In this document: positions 1 through 10,058 of the stretch, piece after piece
How the letters are laid out: each line of letters starts with the position of its first letter
How positions within the stretch are numbered: the first letter of the stretch is position 1
Assembly (NCBI RefSeq): GCF_030812675.1
Contig: NZ_JAUSTE010000009.1
Location: 1 to 64,000 of the forward strand
Length of the DNA stretch: 64,000 bases
Reading direction: 5' to 3'
Source of the DNA: Sinomonas atrocyanea
Lineage (GTDB): Bacteria > Actinomycetota > Actinomycetes > Actinomycetales > Micrococcaceae
Notes under the pieces: generated by a model
Databases searched by the model: none
What the model was told of the DNA's origin: nothing
Seen by the model: the letters and a program-made list of their open reading frames with translations, nothing else
Made by a program: the position numbers and the translations under genes

Positions 1-120
1 ACATTTGACAACCATAAAAAATGGCATCAACAAACTTGGCACACTATTGAGTTCTCAAACAACACGCCCCCGCAGGTACTCCGACCAGCCAACCGACCGG
101 CCACATCCCCGCGGCAACAA
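1..120 (-). promoter_or_regulatory. rRNA operon leader (upstream of 16S rRNA lying left of the window)
   Basis: Read on the minus strand, positions 60 to 1 begin GTTTGAGAACTCAATAGTGT and continue with a CCAAGTTTGTTGATGCC segment. This is the characteristic 16S rRNA leader of Micrococcales, including the short inverted repeat TTGAGTTCTCAA at 47-58 (antitermination/processing element). The 16S gene itself is not in the window; it should start a few hundred bases to the left and be transcribed leftwards. The stretch 1-477 holds no protein gene, only this leader, its promoters and the csoR promoter. The identification rests on recognition of the conserved leader, not on any rRNA sequence. Confidence 0.82.
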
Positions 121-126
121 GATTCA

Positions 127-155
127 ATCCTACCCGATCCGATTTCCTTTTCCAA
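127..155 (-). promoter_or_regulatory. rrn promoter, proximal
   Basis: On the minus strand a -35 TTGGAA (155-150) and a -10 TAGGAT (132-127) are separated by exactly 17 bases. A start near 120 would give a leader that runs through the conserved antitermination element at 47-58. Spacing and position fit a housekeeping-sigma rRNA promoter. The start point is inferred. Confidence 0.6.
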
Positions 156-306
156 ATCCCGTTTTCGGGACGGGATCGAGAAATTCGAACCAGAATTCCG
201 CCTTCGGGGAGCACGCGGACGTGCACCATTTCGGTGGAATTCCTAAGGGGTTTGGCCGCCCTGTTCGGTCTGCGATCAGTTCGCAGCCGCTCCGGCGACT
301 CAGAAA

Positions 307-335
307 ACATTACCGGCTCGGCGCGGTTCGGCCAA
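307..335 (-). promoter_or_regulatory. rrn promoter, distal candidate
   Basis: A second minus-strand promoter candidate has -35 TTGGCC (335-330) and -10 TAATGT (312-307), again with a 17-base spacer. Tandem promoters are usual for actinobacterial rrn operons. It lies back to back with the csoR promoter. Confidence 0.45.
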
Positions 336-425
336 ATCGGGAGGCTGTGCCCTTGGCCACTCGGGACTTGCCGCCGGGTGCGGGGCGGCCCGCGGACCGG
401 CTTGCGGAGCACAGTCCCTGCACCA

Positions 426-470
426 TACCCCGGTGGGGTACTTGACCTATACCCCCGATGGGTATAGGTT
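426..470 (+). promoter_or_regulatory. Copper-responsive promoter with two CsoR-type operators
   Basis: The -35 TTGACC is at 442-447 and the -10 TAGGTT at 465-470, with a 17-base spacer. One inverted repeat, TACCCC-N3-GGGGTA, lies at 426-440 just upstream of the -35. A second, TATACCC-N5-GGGTATA, lies at 448-466 and fills the whole spacer. Both match the C/G-tract palindromes that CsoR binds in its copper-free state. The -10 ends seven bases before the ATG at 478, so the transcript is probably leaderless. Confidence 0.75.
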
Positions 471-477
471 CGGGGCC

Positions 478-816
478 ATGGACGAGACCACCCACGCTCC
501 CGGACACCAGCATGCCGGGCCTCCCTATGGCTACACCGCGGACAAGGACGCCTACCTGAGGCGCCTGAGGCGCATCGAGGGCCAGGTCCGCGGGATCGCC
601 CGCATGGTGGAGGAGGACAAGTACTGCATCGACATCCTCACCCAGGTCGCGGCCGTCACCAAGGCTCTCCACGCGGTCAGCCTCGGCCTCGTCGAGGAGC
701 ACATCGGGCACTGCGTCGTCGGCGCCGCGAACGTGGCGGACCCCGACCAACGGGCCGGGGAGATCGATTCCAAGGTCAAGGAGGCCGCCGAGGCCATCGG
801 GCGGCTGCTGCGGTAG
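478..816 (+). CDS. csoR: Copper-sensing transcriptional repressor CsoR
   Basis: This is a 112-residue all-helical metal-sensing repressor of the CsoR/RcnR family. The conserved core RLRRIEGQVRGIARMVEEDKYC is followed by the copper ligand set Cys50-His75-Cys79, with the same 25- and 4-residue spacings as the known Cys-His-Cys site, so it is a copper rather than nickel or formaldehyde sensor. The N-terminal tail is His-rich (residues 6-12). By family knowledge it represses without copper and releases DNA when Cu(I) binds. Start ATG 478 sits seven bases after the -10 box and has no Shine-Dalgarno, so it is read as leaderless. The gene heads the csoR-copZ-copA set and two operators overlap its own promoter, implying autoregulation. 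Confidence 0.93.
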   Translation: MDETTHAPGHQHAGPPYGYTADKDAYLRRLRRIEGQVRGIARMVEEDKYCIDILTQVAAVTKALHAVSLGLVEEHIGHCVVGAANVADPDQRAGEIDSKVKEAAEAIGRLLR

Positions 817-894
817 CGGCTGCGGGGCCGTGCCCCACTGCCCGGCCTACGCTGGGCACCACCACACCGAGAGCACGAACCAGAGGAGAGCACC

Positions 895-1125
895 ATGAGC
901 CACTTCACCACCACCGTGCACGTCGACGGCATGACCTGCGGCCACTGCGTCAGCTCGGTCACCGAGGAGATCGAGTCGATCGACGGCGTCGAGGACGTCT
1001 CGATCGACCTCAACGCCGGCGGCGTCTCGGAAGTGACGATCCAGTCGGACCGCAGGCTCAAGCACGAGTCGATCAGCGAAGCGGTCGCCGAGGCGGGCTA
1101 CGTCGTCGTCGACAACGACGCGTAG
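895..1125 (+). CDS. copZ: Copper chaperone CopZ (heavy-metal-associated domain)
   Basis: This 76-residue single HMA domain carries the metal-binding motif GMTCGHC near residues 12-18. It should bind Cu(I) in the cytoplasm and hand it to the P-type ATPase encoded four bases downstream. The start ATG 895 is preceded by AGAGGAGAG at good spacing, unlike the leaderless csoR. It lies 78 bases after csoR and is probably in the same copper-induced operon. The size and beta-alpha-beta-beta-alpha-beta sequence pattern are typical of the family. Confidence 0.93.
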   Translation: MSHFTTTVHVDGMTCGHCVSSVTEEIESIDGVEDVSIDLNAGGVSEVTIQSDRRLKHESISEAVAEAGYVVVDNDA

Positions 1126-1129
1126 GTCC

Positions 1130-3391
<2,262 letters not shown>

Positions 3392-3401
3392 CTTCTCCCC
3401 C

Positions 3402-3495
3402 GTTTCGGGTACGCATCTCGACGCAGATACACCGTTCCGGGTACGCGTCCACGTACCCGGAACGATGAAAGGGCGACGAGATGCGTACCCGAAAC
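3402..3495. repeat. Nested inverted-repeat element between copA and the EamA gene
   Basis: The outer arms 3402-3420 and 3477-3495 are perfect 19-base inverted copies (GTTTCGGGTACGCATCTCG). Inside them 3433-3445 and 3452-3464 form a perfect 13-bp hairpin (CGTTCCGGGTACG) with a six-base loop. All four arms are variants of one motif, GTTYCGGGTACG. It sits between convergent genes and may act as a bidirectional terminator, but its two-tier design is not a simple terminator. Confidence 0.7.
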
Positions 3496-3509
3496 CGGAA
3501 GGGGGTGGG

Positions 3510-4517
3510 TCAGGCGGGGCGGTTGACGGCCGGCAGCGAGCCGGTCGCGAGGTCCGCCGCCGGCAGGGCCTCCGGCGCGGAGTCGGGGACCACGGCGGCG
3601 GCCGGGGCGCGGAGCTCGTCCATGCGCACCATGATCACGCCTGCCACGATGAGCGCGCCGCCCACGAACTGCACCGGGCCCGGGACGTCGCCGATCATGA
3701 TCCACGAGGCGACGACCGAGAAGAGCACCTCGGTGAGCGAGACGAAGCTCGCGACCTTCGAGCCGAGCCGCTGGGTGCCGATGATCCCGAAGGTGTAGGC
3801 GAGCACCGCGGCGACGAGCGTGATCCCCACCAACGGGACCAGCCAGCTGACCTCGCCGCCCAGGAGTTGGACGGTGCCGAACGTCGCCTCGAGCGGCAGC
3901 AGCCCGACGAGGGCCAGCACGCCGATCGTGAGGGCGCCGGAGACCATCCCGCCGGCCACGGTCACGAGGGGCGGCAGGACGCCGTCGGACTTCGCGGAGA
4001 GGACGAAGTAGACAGCGAGGCAGACCGCCGCCGCGACGCCCCACAGCACCCCGACCGGATCGACGTGCTGGGCGCTCATGAGGTCCAGGACCAGCACGAG
4101 CCCGAGCATCGCCGTCACGGTCCCGAGGATGGTCAGGGTTCCCGGGCGGTGCCGCGTGCGCAGCCAGGCCCAGCCCACGAGGATGATCGGGGCGAGGTAC
4201 TCGAGCATCAGCGCCACCGGCGGGCTCATGCGCGCGACGGCATTGAAGTAGAAGAACTGGCACAGCGCGATGGCGATCGCGCCGTAGGCCGCCATGAGGG
4301 CCACGCCGCCCCGCAGCCGCGGCCACTGCCCACGCATCATCCACACCGCGGGGACCGCCATCACGAGGGCGGCGAGCCCGACCCGGCCGCCGACCACCGC
4401 GCCGGGCGTCCACCCGGCCTCGAGCAGCGACTTCCCGAGCGGCCCCGACACGCCGAATGTGGCGGCGGACAGCAGGGCGAAGACGAGGCCGGATGCAGAA
4501 CGGTTCGCGGACAGCAC
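3510..4517 (-). CDS. EamA/DMT-family transporter
   Basis: This 335-residue integral membrane protein has about ten hydrophobic helices in two repeats of the drug/metabolite transporter fold. The first repeat begins with the family pattern LLSAATFGVSGPLGKSLLEAG, and the phrase LMLEYLAPIILVGWAWL is typical of EamA proteins of the RhtA type, which export amino acids or related metabolites. The substrate cannot be read from sequence. The C-terminal 50 residues form a polar Ala/Pro-rich tail. The start is GTG 4517 with GGGAGGTG upstream. It is divergent from a CGNR-type regulator 81 bases away that may control it; the spaced half-sites TGTCAT (4538-4543) and ATGACA (4565-4570) lie in that gap. Confidence 0.85.
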   Translation of the reverse strand: MLSANRSASGLVFALLSAATFGVSGPLGKSLLEAGWTPGAVVGGRVGLAALVMAVPAVWMMRGQWPRLRGGVALMAAYGAIAIALCQFFYFNAVARMSPPVALMLEYLAPIILVGWAWLRTRHRPGTLTILGTVTAMLGLVLVLDLMSAQHVDPVGVLWGVAAAVCLAVYFVLSAKSDGVLPPLVTVAGGMVSGALTIGVLALVGLLPLEATFGTVQLLGGEVSWLVPLVGITLVAAVLAYTFGIIGTQRLGSKVASFVSLTEVLFSVVASWIMIGDVPGPVQFVGGALIVAGVIMVRMDELRAPAAAVVPDSAPEALPAADLATGSLPAVNRPA

Positions 4518-4598
4518 GGGGCACCTCCCAGAGATCGTGTCATGAGTGAAGCAAGGGTATGGTGATGACAGTAGATCCCGATCCTGTCAGGAGTCAAC

Positions 4599-5153
4599 GT
4601 GATCTTCGCCCATGACACCGAGGTGGCGCTGCGCAGCGTCGTCAACCTCGTCAACACGCTCGACCCCCTCGACGCCGTCACCGGCGAGCATCTGGCCACC
4701 GGCGAGGACCTCGACCGCTTCCTGGTCGAGGAGCAGTTCACCGGCTCCCGCACGCATGACGCCGCGGAGTTGGCCGGCGTGCGCGCGCTCCGGACGCGGC
4801 TGCGCACCCTCTGGGACGCCGCGGAGGACGAGGCCGTGGACCTGGTCAACGCCCTGCTCAGGGAGGCCCGGGCCCTGCCCCAGCTCGTCAAGCACGACCA
4901 CTGGGACTGGCACCTGCACGCCACGACCCCGCAGGCGCCGCTCGCGGACCGGATGGGCACCGAGGCAGCGATGGCGCTCGTCGACGTGATCCGCTCGAAG
5001 GAGCTCGACCGGCTGCGCGTGTGCGCGGCCGAGGACTGCGAGGCCGTGCTCATCGACCTGACGAAGAACCGCTCGAAGCGCTACTGCGACACCGGGAACT
5101 GCGCCAACCGGTCGCACGTGCGCGCCTACCGGGAGCGCAAGGCGGCGGGCTGA
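4599..5153 (+). CDS. CGNR zinc-finger (ABATE-domain) transcriptional regulator
   Basis: This 184-residue protein has an N-terminal ABATE-like domain and a C-terminal zinc-finger domain with Cys142-x4-Cys147 and Cys163-x4-Cys168. The second pair sits in RYCDTGNCANRSHVRAYR, the CGNR signature with Ala in place of Gly. Members are putative DNA-binding regulators; no ligand is known from the sequence. The start is GTG 4599, preceded by CAGGAG. It is transcribed away from the EamA transporter gene, a common regulator-target arrangement. Confidence 0.85.
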   Translation: MIFAHDTEVALRSVVNLVNTLDPLDAVTGEHLATGEDLDRFLVEEQFTGSRTHDAAELAGVRALRTRLRTLWDAAEDEAVDLVNALLREARALPQLVKHDHWDWHLHATTPQAPLADRMGTEAAMALVDVIRSKELDRLRVCAAEDCEAVLIDLTKNRSKRYCDTGNCANRSHVRAYRERKAAG

Positions 5154-5157
5154 GGGG

Positions 5158-5547
5158 TCAGGCCTCCCGGCCGGACCCGCCGGGCGCCTCGCCGCCGCCG
5201 TCGGCCTCGCGGCCAGGCTCAGCGGCGCCTTCGGCGGTGTCCGCGGGAGCGCCCTTGGCGGGACGCTTGGCGCGCTTGAGCCGGTCCTCGGAGCGCAGGT
5301 TGACGCCGTCGCCGCGGCCGAGGTGCTCCGCGTTCTCCTTGTAGCTCATGGAGAGCATCGCGGCCACGACGAGGCACACGATGAACGCGATGCCGGCGGC
5401 GCTGAACGCGAGGTCGAAGCGGAGGCCGTGGCCCGTCCCGCCGGAGCCGAAGATGAGCACGGTCACGAAGGCCACGGCGCCGAAGAATGCCGAGAACATG
5501 AGCGGGCCCTTGATCCCGACGCGGGGGCCGCGCGGTGTATCAGACAT
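5158..5547 (-). CDS. Small membrane protein of unknown function
   Basis: This 129-residue protein has two membrane helices (roughly residues 15-33 and 47-68) followed by a long charged tail rich in Lys/Arg and then Gly/Glu/Pro. No catalytic motif is visible. The stop faces the stop of the CGNR gene five bases away. Upstream, 5581-5597 holds the inverted repeat TTCTAC-N5-GTAGAA, with another TTCTA at 5610-5614, which could be an operator. It resembles small conserved membrane proteins of Micrococcaceae, but I do not recognise a named family. Confidence 0.6.
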   Translation of the reverse strand: MSDTPRGPRVGIKGPLMFSAFFGAVAFVTVLIFGSGGTGHGLRFDLAFSAAGIAFIVCLVVAAMLSMSYKENAEHLGRGDGVNLRSEDRLKRAKRPAKGAPADTAEGAAEPGREADGGGEAPGGSGREA

Positions 5548-5611
5548 GGGCCCTCCTCAAGCGGCCGGGAACGTGGGAGCTTCTACGGACAGTAGAAAGA
5601 ACGTATCGATT

Positions 5612-6235
5612 CTAGGCCACGTCGGGCTGGGCGGCGGAATCGTGCCTCAGGCTCAGGCCGCCGATCAGGAGCAGGACGCCCGTGATGATGGCCGCGCCGC
5701 CGGCGACTCCGAGCAGCGCGTGGACGCCCAGGCCGGCAACGAAGGGCAGCAGCACGCCGGCCCCGAGGTGCACGGCGCCGGCGATGAGCTCGTCCCGCGC
5801 GAGCGGGCTTCGGGCCCGGCCGATGACCGCGGCGACGACGTCCGCGACCCCGGTGAGTGCGAAGGCCACGGCGCCGCCGACGGCGATGACGGCAGCCTCC
5901 GGTGCCGCGCCGAGACCGAGGCCGAGCGCCGCAGCCAGCCCGAAGCAGGCCGAGGAGACCAGGCGGACGGCGGCGGTGGGGCGGACCGCGGAGTCCCCGG
6001 CGCGCCCCTCCTCGCGCAGCAGCCAGGCGCGGGCCGCGGCGAGCCCCACGAAGTAGGCGGCAAGGCCCCAGGCGGCACCGGCGGCCGTCGGAGTCCCCCA
6101 GAAGACGGTGACCGCCCCGAAGACGAGCGCGACGATCGCCCGGAGGATCACCGGGCCGGCCAGGGGACGCTGTTCGGAGGGAGCGGGGGCGCCCGAAGGC
6201 ACGCCTGCGGGTTGGGTCGACGGGTTCTCGGGCAC
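5612..6235 (-). CDS. Multi-pass membrane protein of unknown function
   Basis: This 207-residue protein starts with a Pro/Ala-rich cytoplasmic segment (about 25 residues) and is followed by about six short Ala/Gly/Val-rich membrane helices. The pattern is reminiscent of HdeD-like/DUF308 proteins, but I cannot confirm membership. The gene lies 48 bases downstream of the MATE gene on the same strand and is probably co-transcribed with it. No conserved catalytic residues can be named. Confidence 0.6.
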   Translation of the reverse strand: MPENPSTQPAGVPSGAPAPSEQRPLAGPVILRAIVALVFGAVTVFWGTPTAAGAAWGLAAYFVGLAAARAWLLREEGRAGDSAVRPTAAVRLVSSACFGLAAALGLGLGAAPEAAVIAVGGAVAFALTGVADVVAAVIGRARSPLARDELIAGAVHLGAGVLLPFVAGLGVHALLGVAGGAAIITGVLLLIGGLSLRHDSAAQPDVA

Positions 6236-6283
6236 GGGCCAAGTCTAGCCAGCCGGCACGGGCCGCCCCGCCGCGGGCGCCGG

Positions 6284-7645
6284 CTAGTGCGCCCCGAGCA
6301 CCATCCACGCGTCGGCGCGCGACCGCAGGCCCAAGGTGAGTGCCCGCGCGAGCATGTAGCCGCCGGCGAACGCCGCCCAGAGCCACATGAGCCCTGCCGG
6401 GCCGCCCGCCCCGGAGAGGCCCGCCCAGACGAGCAGGGGCGCGTAGACCACGAGGTTGAGCACGCCCGCCAGCGCGAGGTAGCGGGCATCCCCGGCGCCG
6501 ATCAGCACGCCGTCGAGGACGAACACGTAGCCGCACACGGGCTGGCTTGCGGCGAGCACGAGCAGGGCCGGCAGCAGGGCCTCGTGGACCTGCCGGTCCG
6601 GGGTGAAGATCCATCCGATCCACGGCGCGCAGGCCGCGAGCAGGGCCCCGGTGATGGCGCCGTAGACGAGGGACCACCGCACCATGGTCCGGGTGAGGGC
6701 ACGCGCCCGGGACGCATTCGCGGCGCCGAGCTCCTTGCCGATGAGGGCCTGGGCGGCAATGGCCAGGGCATCGAGGGCGAAGGCGAGGACATTGAAGAGC
6801 GTCATGGCCAGCTGGTGGGCGGCGAGGTTCGCGGGCCCCTGCTGGGCCGCGACGACAACGGCCGCGAAGATCGCCGCCCGCAGCGTGAGGGTGCGCAGCA
6901 TGAGCCACGAGCCCACGTGCGCGGCGCCCAGGAGGCCCCGCCGGCTCGGTGCGAGGCCCACGCCCTCGTGCCGCATGCGCCGCAGCACGATGCCCAGGTA
7001 GGCGGCGGCCATCCCCAGCTGGGCGATGCTCGTGCCGATGGCCGAGCCCGCGATTCCCCAGCCGAGGCCGTAGACGAACAGCAGGTTCAGCAGGATGTTC
7101 CCCGTGAAACCGACGGTGGCCACGACGAGCGGGGTCCTCGTGTCCTGGAGCCCCCGCAGGGCGCCGGTCCCCGCGAAGACGAGCAGCATGCCCACGAGGC
7201 CGGGCATCGACCAGACGAGGTAGTCGACCGCATAGCCGCGCACCTCCGCCGGACCCCCGAGGAGTCCGACCACGGCCGGTGCCGTGAGCCAGCCGAGCGC
7301 CGCGAGGGCGAGGCCAAGCAGCAGGGCCAGCCAGGCGCCGTCGCGCGCGGCGGACATGGCGTGGCCCATCTTCCCCGCGCCGAGGAAGCGGGCCACGGAG
7401 GGCCCGGTGCCGTAGGCGAGGAAGACCATCAGCCCCACAGCGGTCTGCAGCACCGTGGTCGCGATCCCGAGCCCGGCCAGCTCCGCGACACCGAGGTGCC
7501 CGACGATCGCGGAGTCGGCGAGGAGGAAGAGCGGCTCCGCGATGAGGGCGAAGAAGGCGGGCACGGCGAGGCGCAGGATCTCGCGCGCCGTAGACCGTGG
7601 CGCCGCACCCTCAGGGCGCATGTGGACCCGTTGCTCCTGCTCCAT
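6284..7645 (-). CDS. MATE-family efflux transporter (DinF-like)
   Basis: This 453-residue, roughly 12-helix transporter belongs to the multidrug and toxic compound extrusion family. Diagnostic segments are the N-terminal LAVPAFFALIAEPLFLLADS and the VGHLGVAELAGLGIATTVLQ region in helix 1-2, with an equivalent pattern in the second half. MATE proteins exchange cationic drugs or metabolites for protons or sodium; here the substrate is unknown. ATG 7645 is chosen; an in-frame GTG at 7654 would add three residues. The region upstream is shared with the divergent methyltransferase gene. Confidence 0.88.
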   Translation of the reverse strand: MEQEQRVHMRPEGAAPRSTAREILRLAVPAFFALIAEPLFLLADSAIVGHLGVAELAGLGIATTVLQTAVGLMVFLAYGTGPSVARFLGAGKMGHAMSAARDGAWLALLLGLALAALGWLTAPAVVGLLGGPAEVRGYAVDYLVWSMPGLVGMLLVFAGTGALRGLQDTRTPLVVATVGFTGNILLNLLFVYGLGWGIAGSAIGTSIAQLGMAAAYLGIVLRRMRHEGVGLAPSRRGLLGAAHVGSWLMLRTLTLRAAIFAAVVVAAQQGPANLAAHQLAMTLFNVLAFALDALAIAAQALIGKELGAANASRARALTRTMVRWSLVYGAITGALLAACAPWIGWIFTPDRQVHEALLPALLVLAASQPVCGYVFVLDGVLIGAGDARYLALAGVLNLVVYAPLLVWAGLSGAGGPAGLMWLWAAFAGGYMLARALTLGLRSRADAWMVLGAH

Positions 7646-7737
7646 GCGTCCCACTGTAGGCGGCGGCGCCGACAGCCGTGGGCCGCCGGCGCGGGGCGAG
7701 AGGGCCCCGGAATCTGGCGGGCCCCGTACCGCGGTCC

Positions 7738-7750
7738 CATACTGATCGCA
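7738..7750 (+). promoter_or_regulatory. Leaderless -10 element for the methyltransferase gene
   Basis: A CATACT hexamer at 7738-7743 ends six bases before the ATG at 7750, and no Shine-Dalgarno lies between them. This is the same -10-to-start geometry seen at 478, 10329 and 52236. No clear -35 was seen. Confidence 0.4.
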
Positions 7751-8553
7751 TGTCAGGTGACTCAGCCTTCACGGGGTCCATCCCGGAGCTCTACGACACC
7801 GTCCTCGTGCCCATGGTCTTCCAGGACTTCGCGGACGATCTCGCCGCCGAAGTCGCGGCCGCCGACCCCGCGAGCGTGCTGGAAACTGCCGCCGGCACGG
7901 GGGTGGTCACGAGGACGCTCCACCGGGTCCTCCCCGGCGCCACGATCACCGCCACGGACCTCAACCCCGCCATGCTGGTCAGGGCCGACCACGTCCTCCC
8001 CGCCTCGGACTCCGTCCGGTGGCAGCAGGCCGACGCGCAGGAGCTCCCGTTCGAGGATGGGGCCTTCGACGCGGTGGTGAGCCAGTTCGGGATCATGTTC
8101 TTCCCGGACCGGGTGCGGGCCTATGCGGAGGCGCGCCGGGTGCTGCGGCCGGGGGCCCGGATCACCGCGGCCGTCTGGGGCCCGCTCGAGGGCAACGAGG
8201 TGACCCTCCTCGTCGAGCAGGCCCTCGCCGAGCTCTTCCCCGGCAGGACGCCGACGTTCTACCGCCGGGTGCCCTTCGGGTACACCGACCACGATCTCAT
8301 CCGGTCCGAGCTCGAGGAGGCCGGCTTCTCGGACGTCGACGTCCGCACCGTCGGGCACGTCAGCGCCCCGACCTCCGCGGACGCGATCGCCCTCGCCCAC
8401 TGCCAGGGCACGCCGCTCGCCAACGAGCTGCGCGAGGGCTACGGGGATCCGGTCCAGATCACGGCGGACGTGGCGCGGGTGCTCGGTGACCGGCTCGGCG
8501 GACGGCCGTTCTCGGGACCCACCACGGCGATCTTCTTCTCGGGCGTCGCCTGA
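7750..8553 (+). CDS. SAM-dependent class I methyltransferase
   Basis: This 267-residue protein has a Rossmann-like SAM-binding core. Motif I is VLETAAGTGVVTRTL (glycine-rich loop), the acidic end of strand 2 is in ITATDLNPAML, and motif III is FDAVVSQFGIMFFPD. This layout matches the UbiE/Methyltransf_11 group that modifies small molecules. The substrate is unknown. ATG 7750 is preferred over upstream in-frame codons because it matches a leaderless promoter and precedes the conserved fold by the usual distance. The C-terminal half (helical, about residues 140-267) would form the substrate lid. Confidence 0.85.
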   Translation: MSGDSAFTGSIPELYDTVLVPMVFQDFADDLAAEVAAADPASVLETAAGTGVVTRTLHRVLPGATITATDLNPAMLVRADHVLPASDSVRWQQADAQELPFEDGAFDAVVSQFGIMFFPDRVRAYAEARRVLRPGARITAAVWGPLEGNEVTLLVEQALAELFPGRTPTFYRRVPFGYTDHDLIRSELEEAGFSDVDVRTVGHVSAPTSADAIALAHCQGTPLANELREGYGDPVQITADVARVLGDRLGGRPFSGPTTAIFFSGVA

Positions 8554-8554
8554 C

Positions 8555-8606
8555 GCACGACGGCGCGGTGACGGCTCCCGCTCGAGCCGTCACCGCGCCG
8601 TCGTGC
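8555..8606. terminator. Bidirectional terminator hairpin
   Basis: Arms 8555-8576 and 8585-8606 are perfect 22-base inverted copies with an eight-base loop. It lies between two convergent genes, starting inside the methyltransferase stop region and ending 21 bases before the permease stop. There is no T-run, so it may work through stem stability alone. Confidence 0.75.
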
Positions 8607-8627
8607 GCGCCTGAGGCGAGGCGTTCC

Positions 8628-10058
8628 TCAGGCCCCGTGCCCGTGGGCCTCGGCGTCGACCTCCATGGCCTCGGCGTCCTTGGCCAGCACCAGCGGGCCA
8701 GCGGCCGCGGGGCCGCGGCGGCGGTACCGGACGACGCCGATCGCCACCACGACGGCGGCGAGTGCCACCGACAGGATGAGCTCGTCGCGGGTGTCGTCGA
8801 GGAAGAGCATGCCCACGAGGAGCGCGACGATCGCCACGATCGAGGCCCAGGTCAGGTAGGGGAAGAGCCACATGCGGATCTCGAGCTTCGTGCCTGCGGC
8901 GTCGGCCCGGCGGCGCAGGATCAGCTGGGAGGCGGCGATGACGAGCCACACGAACAGTGCGATCGCGCCCGAGGTGTTGACCAGGAACAGGAAGACCGTG
9001 TCGGGCCACAGGTAGTTCAGGCCCACGGTGACGAAGCCGACCACCGTCGAGACGAGCACCGCGCGGACCGGGACGCCCCGGGCGGAGATGCGGGACCACG
9101 ACGACGGCGCGTCGCCGCGGGTCGAGAGCGAGAAGATCATCCGGCTGGCCGTGTAGAGGCCCGAGTTGAGGCACGAGAGGACCGAGGTGAGCACGACGAT
9201 GTCCATGATGGTGCCCGCGCCGGGGACGCCGAACCGCTCGATCACGGCCACGTACGGGCTCTTGGCCACCGACGCGTCGTCCCAGGGCAGGAGGGTCACG
9301 ACGATCGCCATCGAGCCGATGTAGAACACGAGGATGCGCCAGACCGTCGAGTTGACGGCCTTGCGGACCGCGGTCGCCGGATCGGCGGACTCGCCCGCCG
9401 CGATCGTGGCGATCTCGGCGCCGAAGAAGGAGAACACGACGACGAGGATGCCCGCCAGGACCGCGCTGGCGCCGTTGGGCATGAGGCCCCCGTGACCGAG
9501 GAGATTGGTGGTGCCGGGCGCGGGGAGGCCGGGGATGAGGCCGAAGATCGCGGCGATGCCGGCGATGAGGAACAGGATGATCGCGGTGACCTTGACCGAG
9601 GCGAACCAGAACTCGAACTCGCCGTAGGACTTGACGCTCCACACATTGGTGAGCGTGAGCGCGACCATGAGCACGAGCGCCCAGACCCACTGGTCGACGC
9701 CGGGGAGCCAGCGGTGCATGATGGCCGCCCCGGCAGTGGCCTCGATGCCGAGGACGATGATCCAGAACCAGGCGTAGAGCCAGCCGATGCTGAAGCCGGC
9801 CCAGCGGCCGAGCGCCTTGTCCGCGTACGCCGAGAAGGAGCCGGTCTCGGGGTTCGCCGCGGCCATCTCGCCGAGCATGCGCATCACGAGGATGACGACG
9901 ATGCCGGCGGCCGCGTAGGCGAGGATGATCCCGGGGCCGGCCTGCTTGATCGCAGCGCCGGAGCCGACGAAGAGCCCGGCGCCGATGACACCGGCAATGG
10001 CGATCATCGACAGGTGTCGGGGCTTGAGGGTCTTGTGGAGTTCCGGTTGGGAAGCCAT
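8628..10058 (-). CDS. Amino acid permease (APC superfamily, AAT/GabP-like)
   Basis: This 476-residue, 12-helix permease of the amino acid/polyamine/organocation superfamily carries the helix-1 motif IAIAGVIGAGLFVGSG and the following KQAGPGIILAYAAAGIVVIL that define the AAT subfamily (GABA, aromatic or proline permeases). LKPRHLSMIAI just before helix 1 is typical. Substrate choice cannot be decided. ATG 10058 is used because GGAAGTGAG precedes it; longer in-frame starts exist up to 10172 but add an uncharacteristic tail. The C-terminus has a short acidic, His-containing end. The 270-base gap to the next gene holds both divergent promoters and nothing else I can name. Confidence 0.88.
   Translation of the reverse strand: MASQPELHKTLKPRHLSMIAIAGVIGAGLFVGSGAAIKQAGPGIILAYAAAGIVVILVMRMLGEMAAANPETGSFSAYADKALGRWAGFSIGWLYAWFWIIVLGIEATAGAAIMHRWLPGVDQWVWALVLMVALTLTNVWSVKSYGEFEFWFASVKVTAIILFLIAGIAAIFGLIPGLPAPGTTNLLGHGGLMPNGASAVLAGILVVVFSFFGAEIATIAAGESADPATAVRKAVNSTVWRILVFYIGSMAIVVTLLPWDDASVAKSPYVAVIERFGVPGAGTIMDIVVLTSVLSCLNSGLYTASRMIFSLSTRGDAPSSWSRISARGVPVRAVLVSTVVGFVTVGLNYLWPDTVFLFLVNTSGAIALFVWLVIAASQLILRRRADAAGTKLEIRMWLFPYLTWASIVAIVALLVGMLFLDDTRDELILSVALAAVVVAIGVVRYRRRGPAAAGPLVLAKDAEAMEVDAEAHGHGA

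Noticed and set aside
4538-4570. Operator formed by TGTCAT and ATGACA between EamA and CGNR genes
   Set aside because: The 6-base half-sites are 21 bases apart and could occur by chance; mentioned only as a possibility in the transporter entry.
5348-8080. A 910-codon open frame on the plus strand opposite the MATE and membrane protein genes
   Set aside because: It is antisense to recognisable genes, has a low-complexity Arg/Gly/Glu-rich translation, and matches no protein family. High GC gives long spurious frames.
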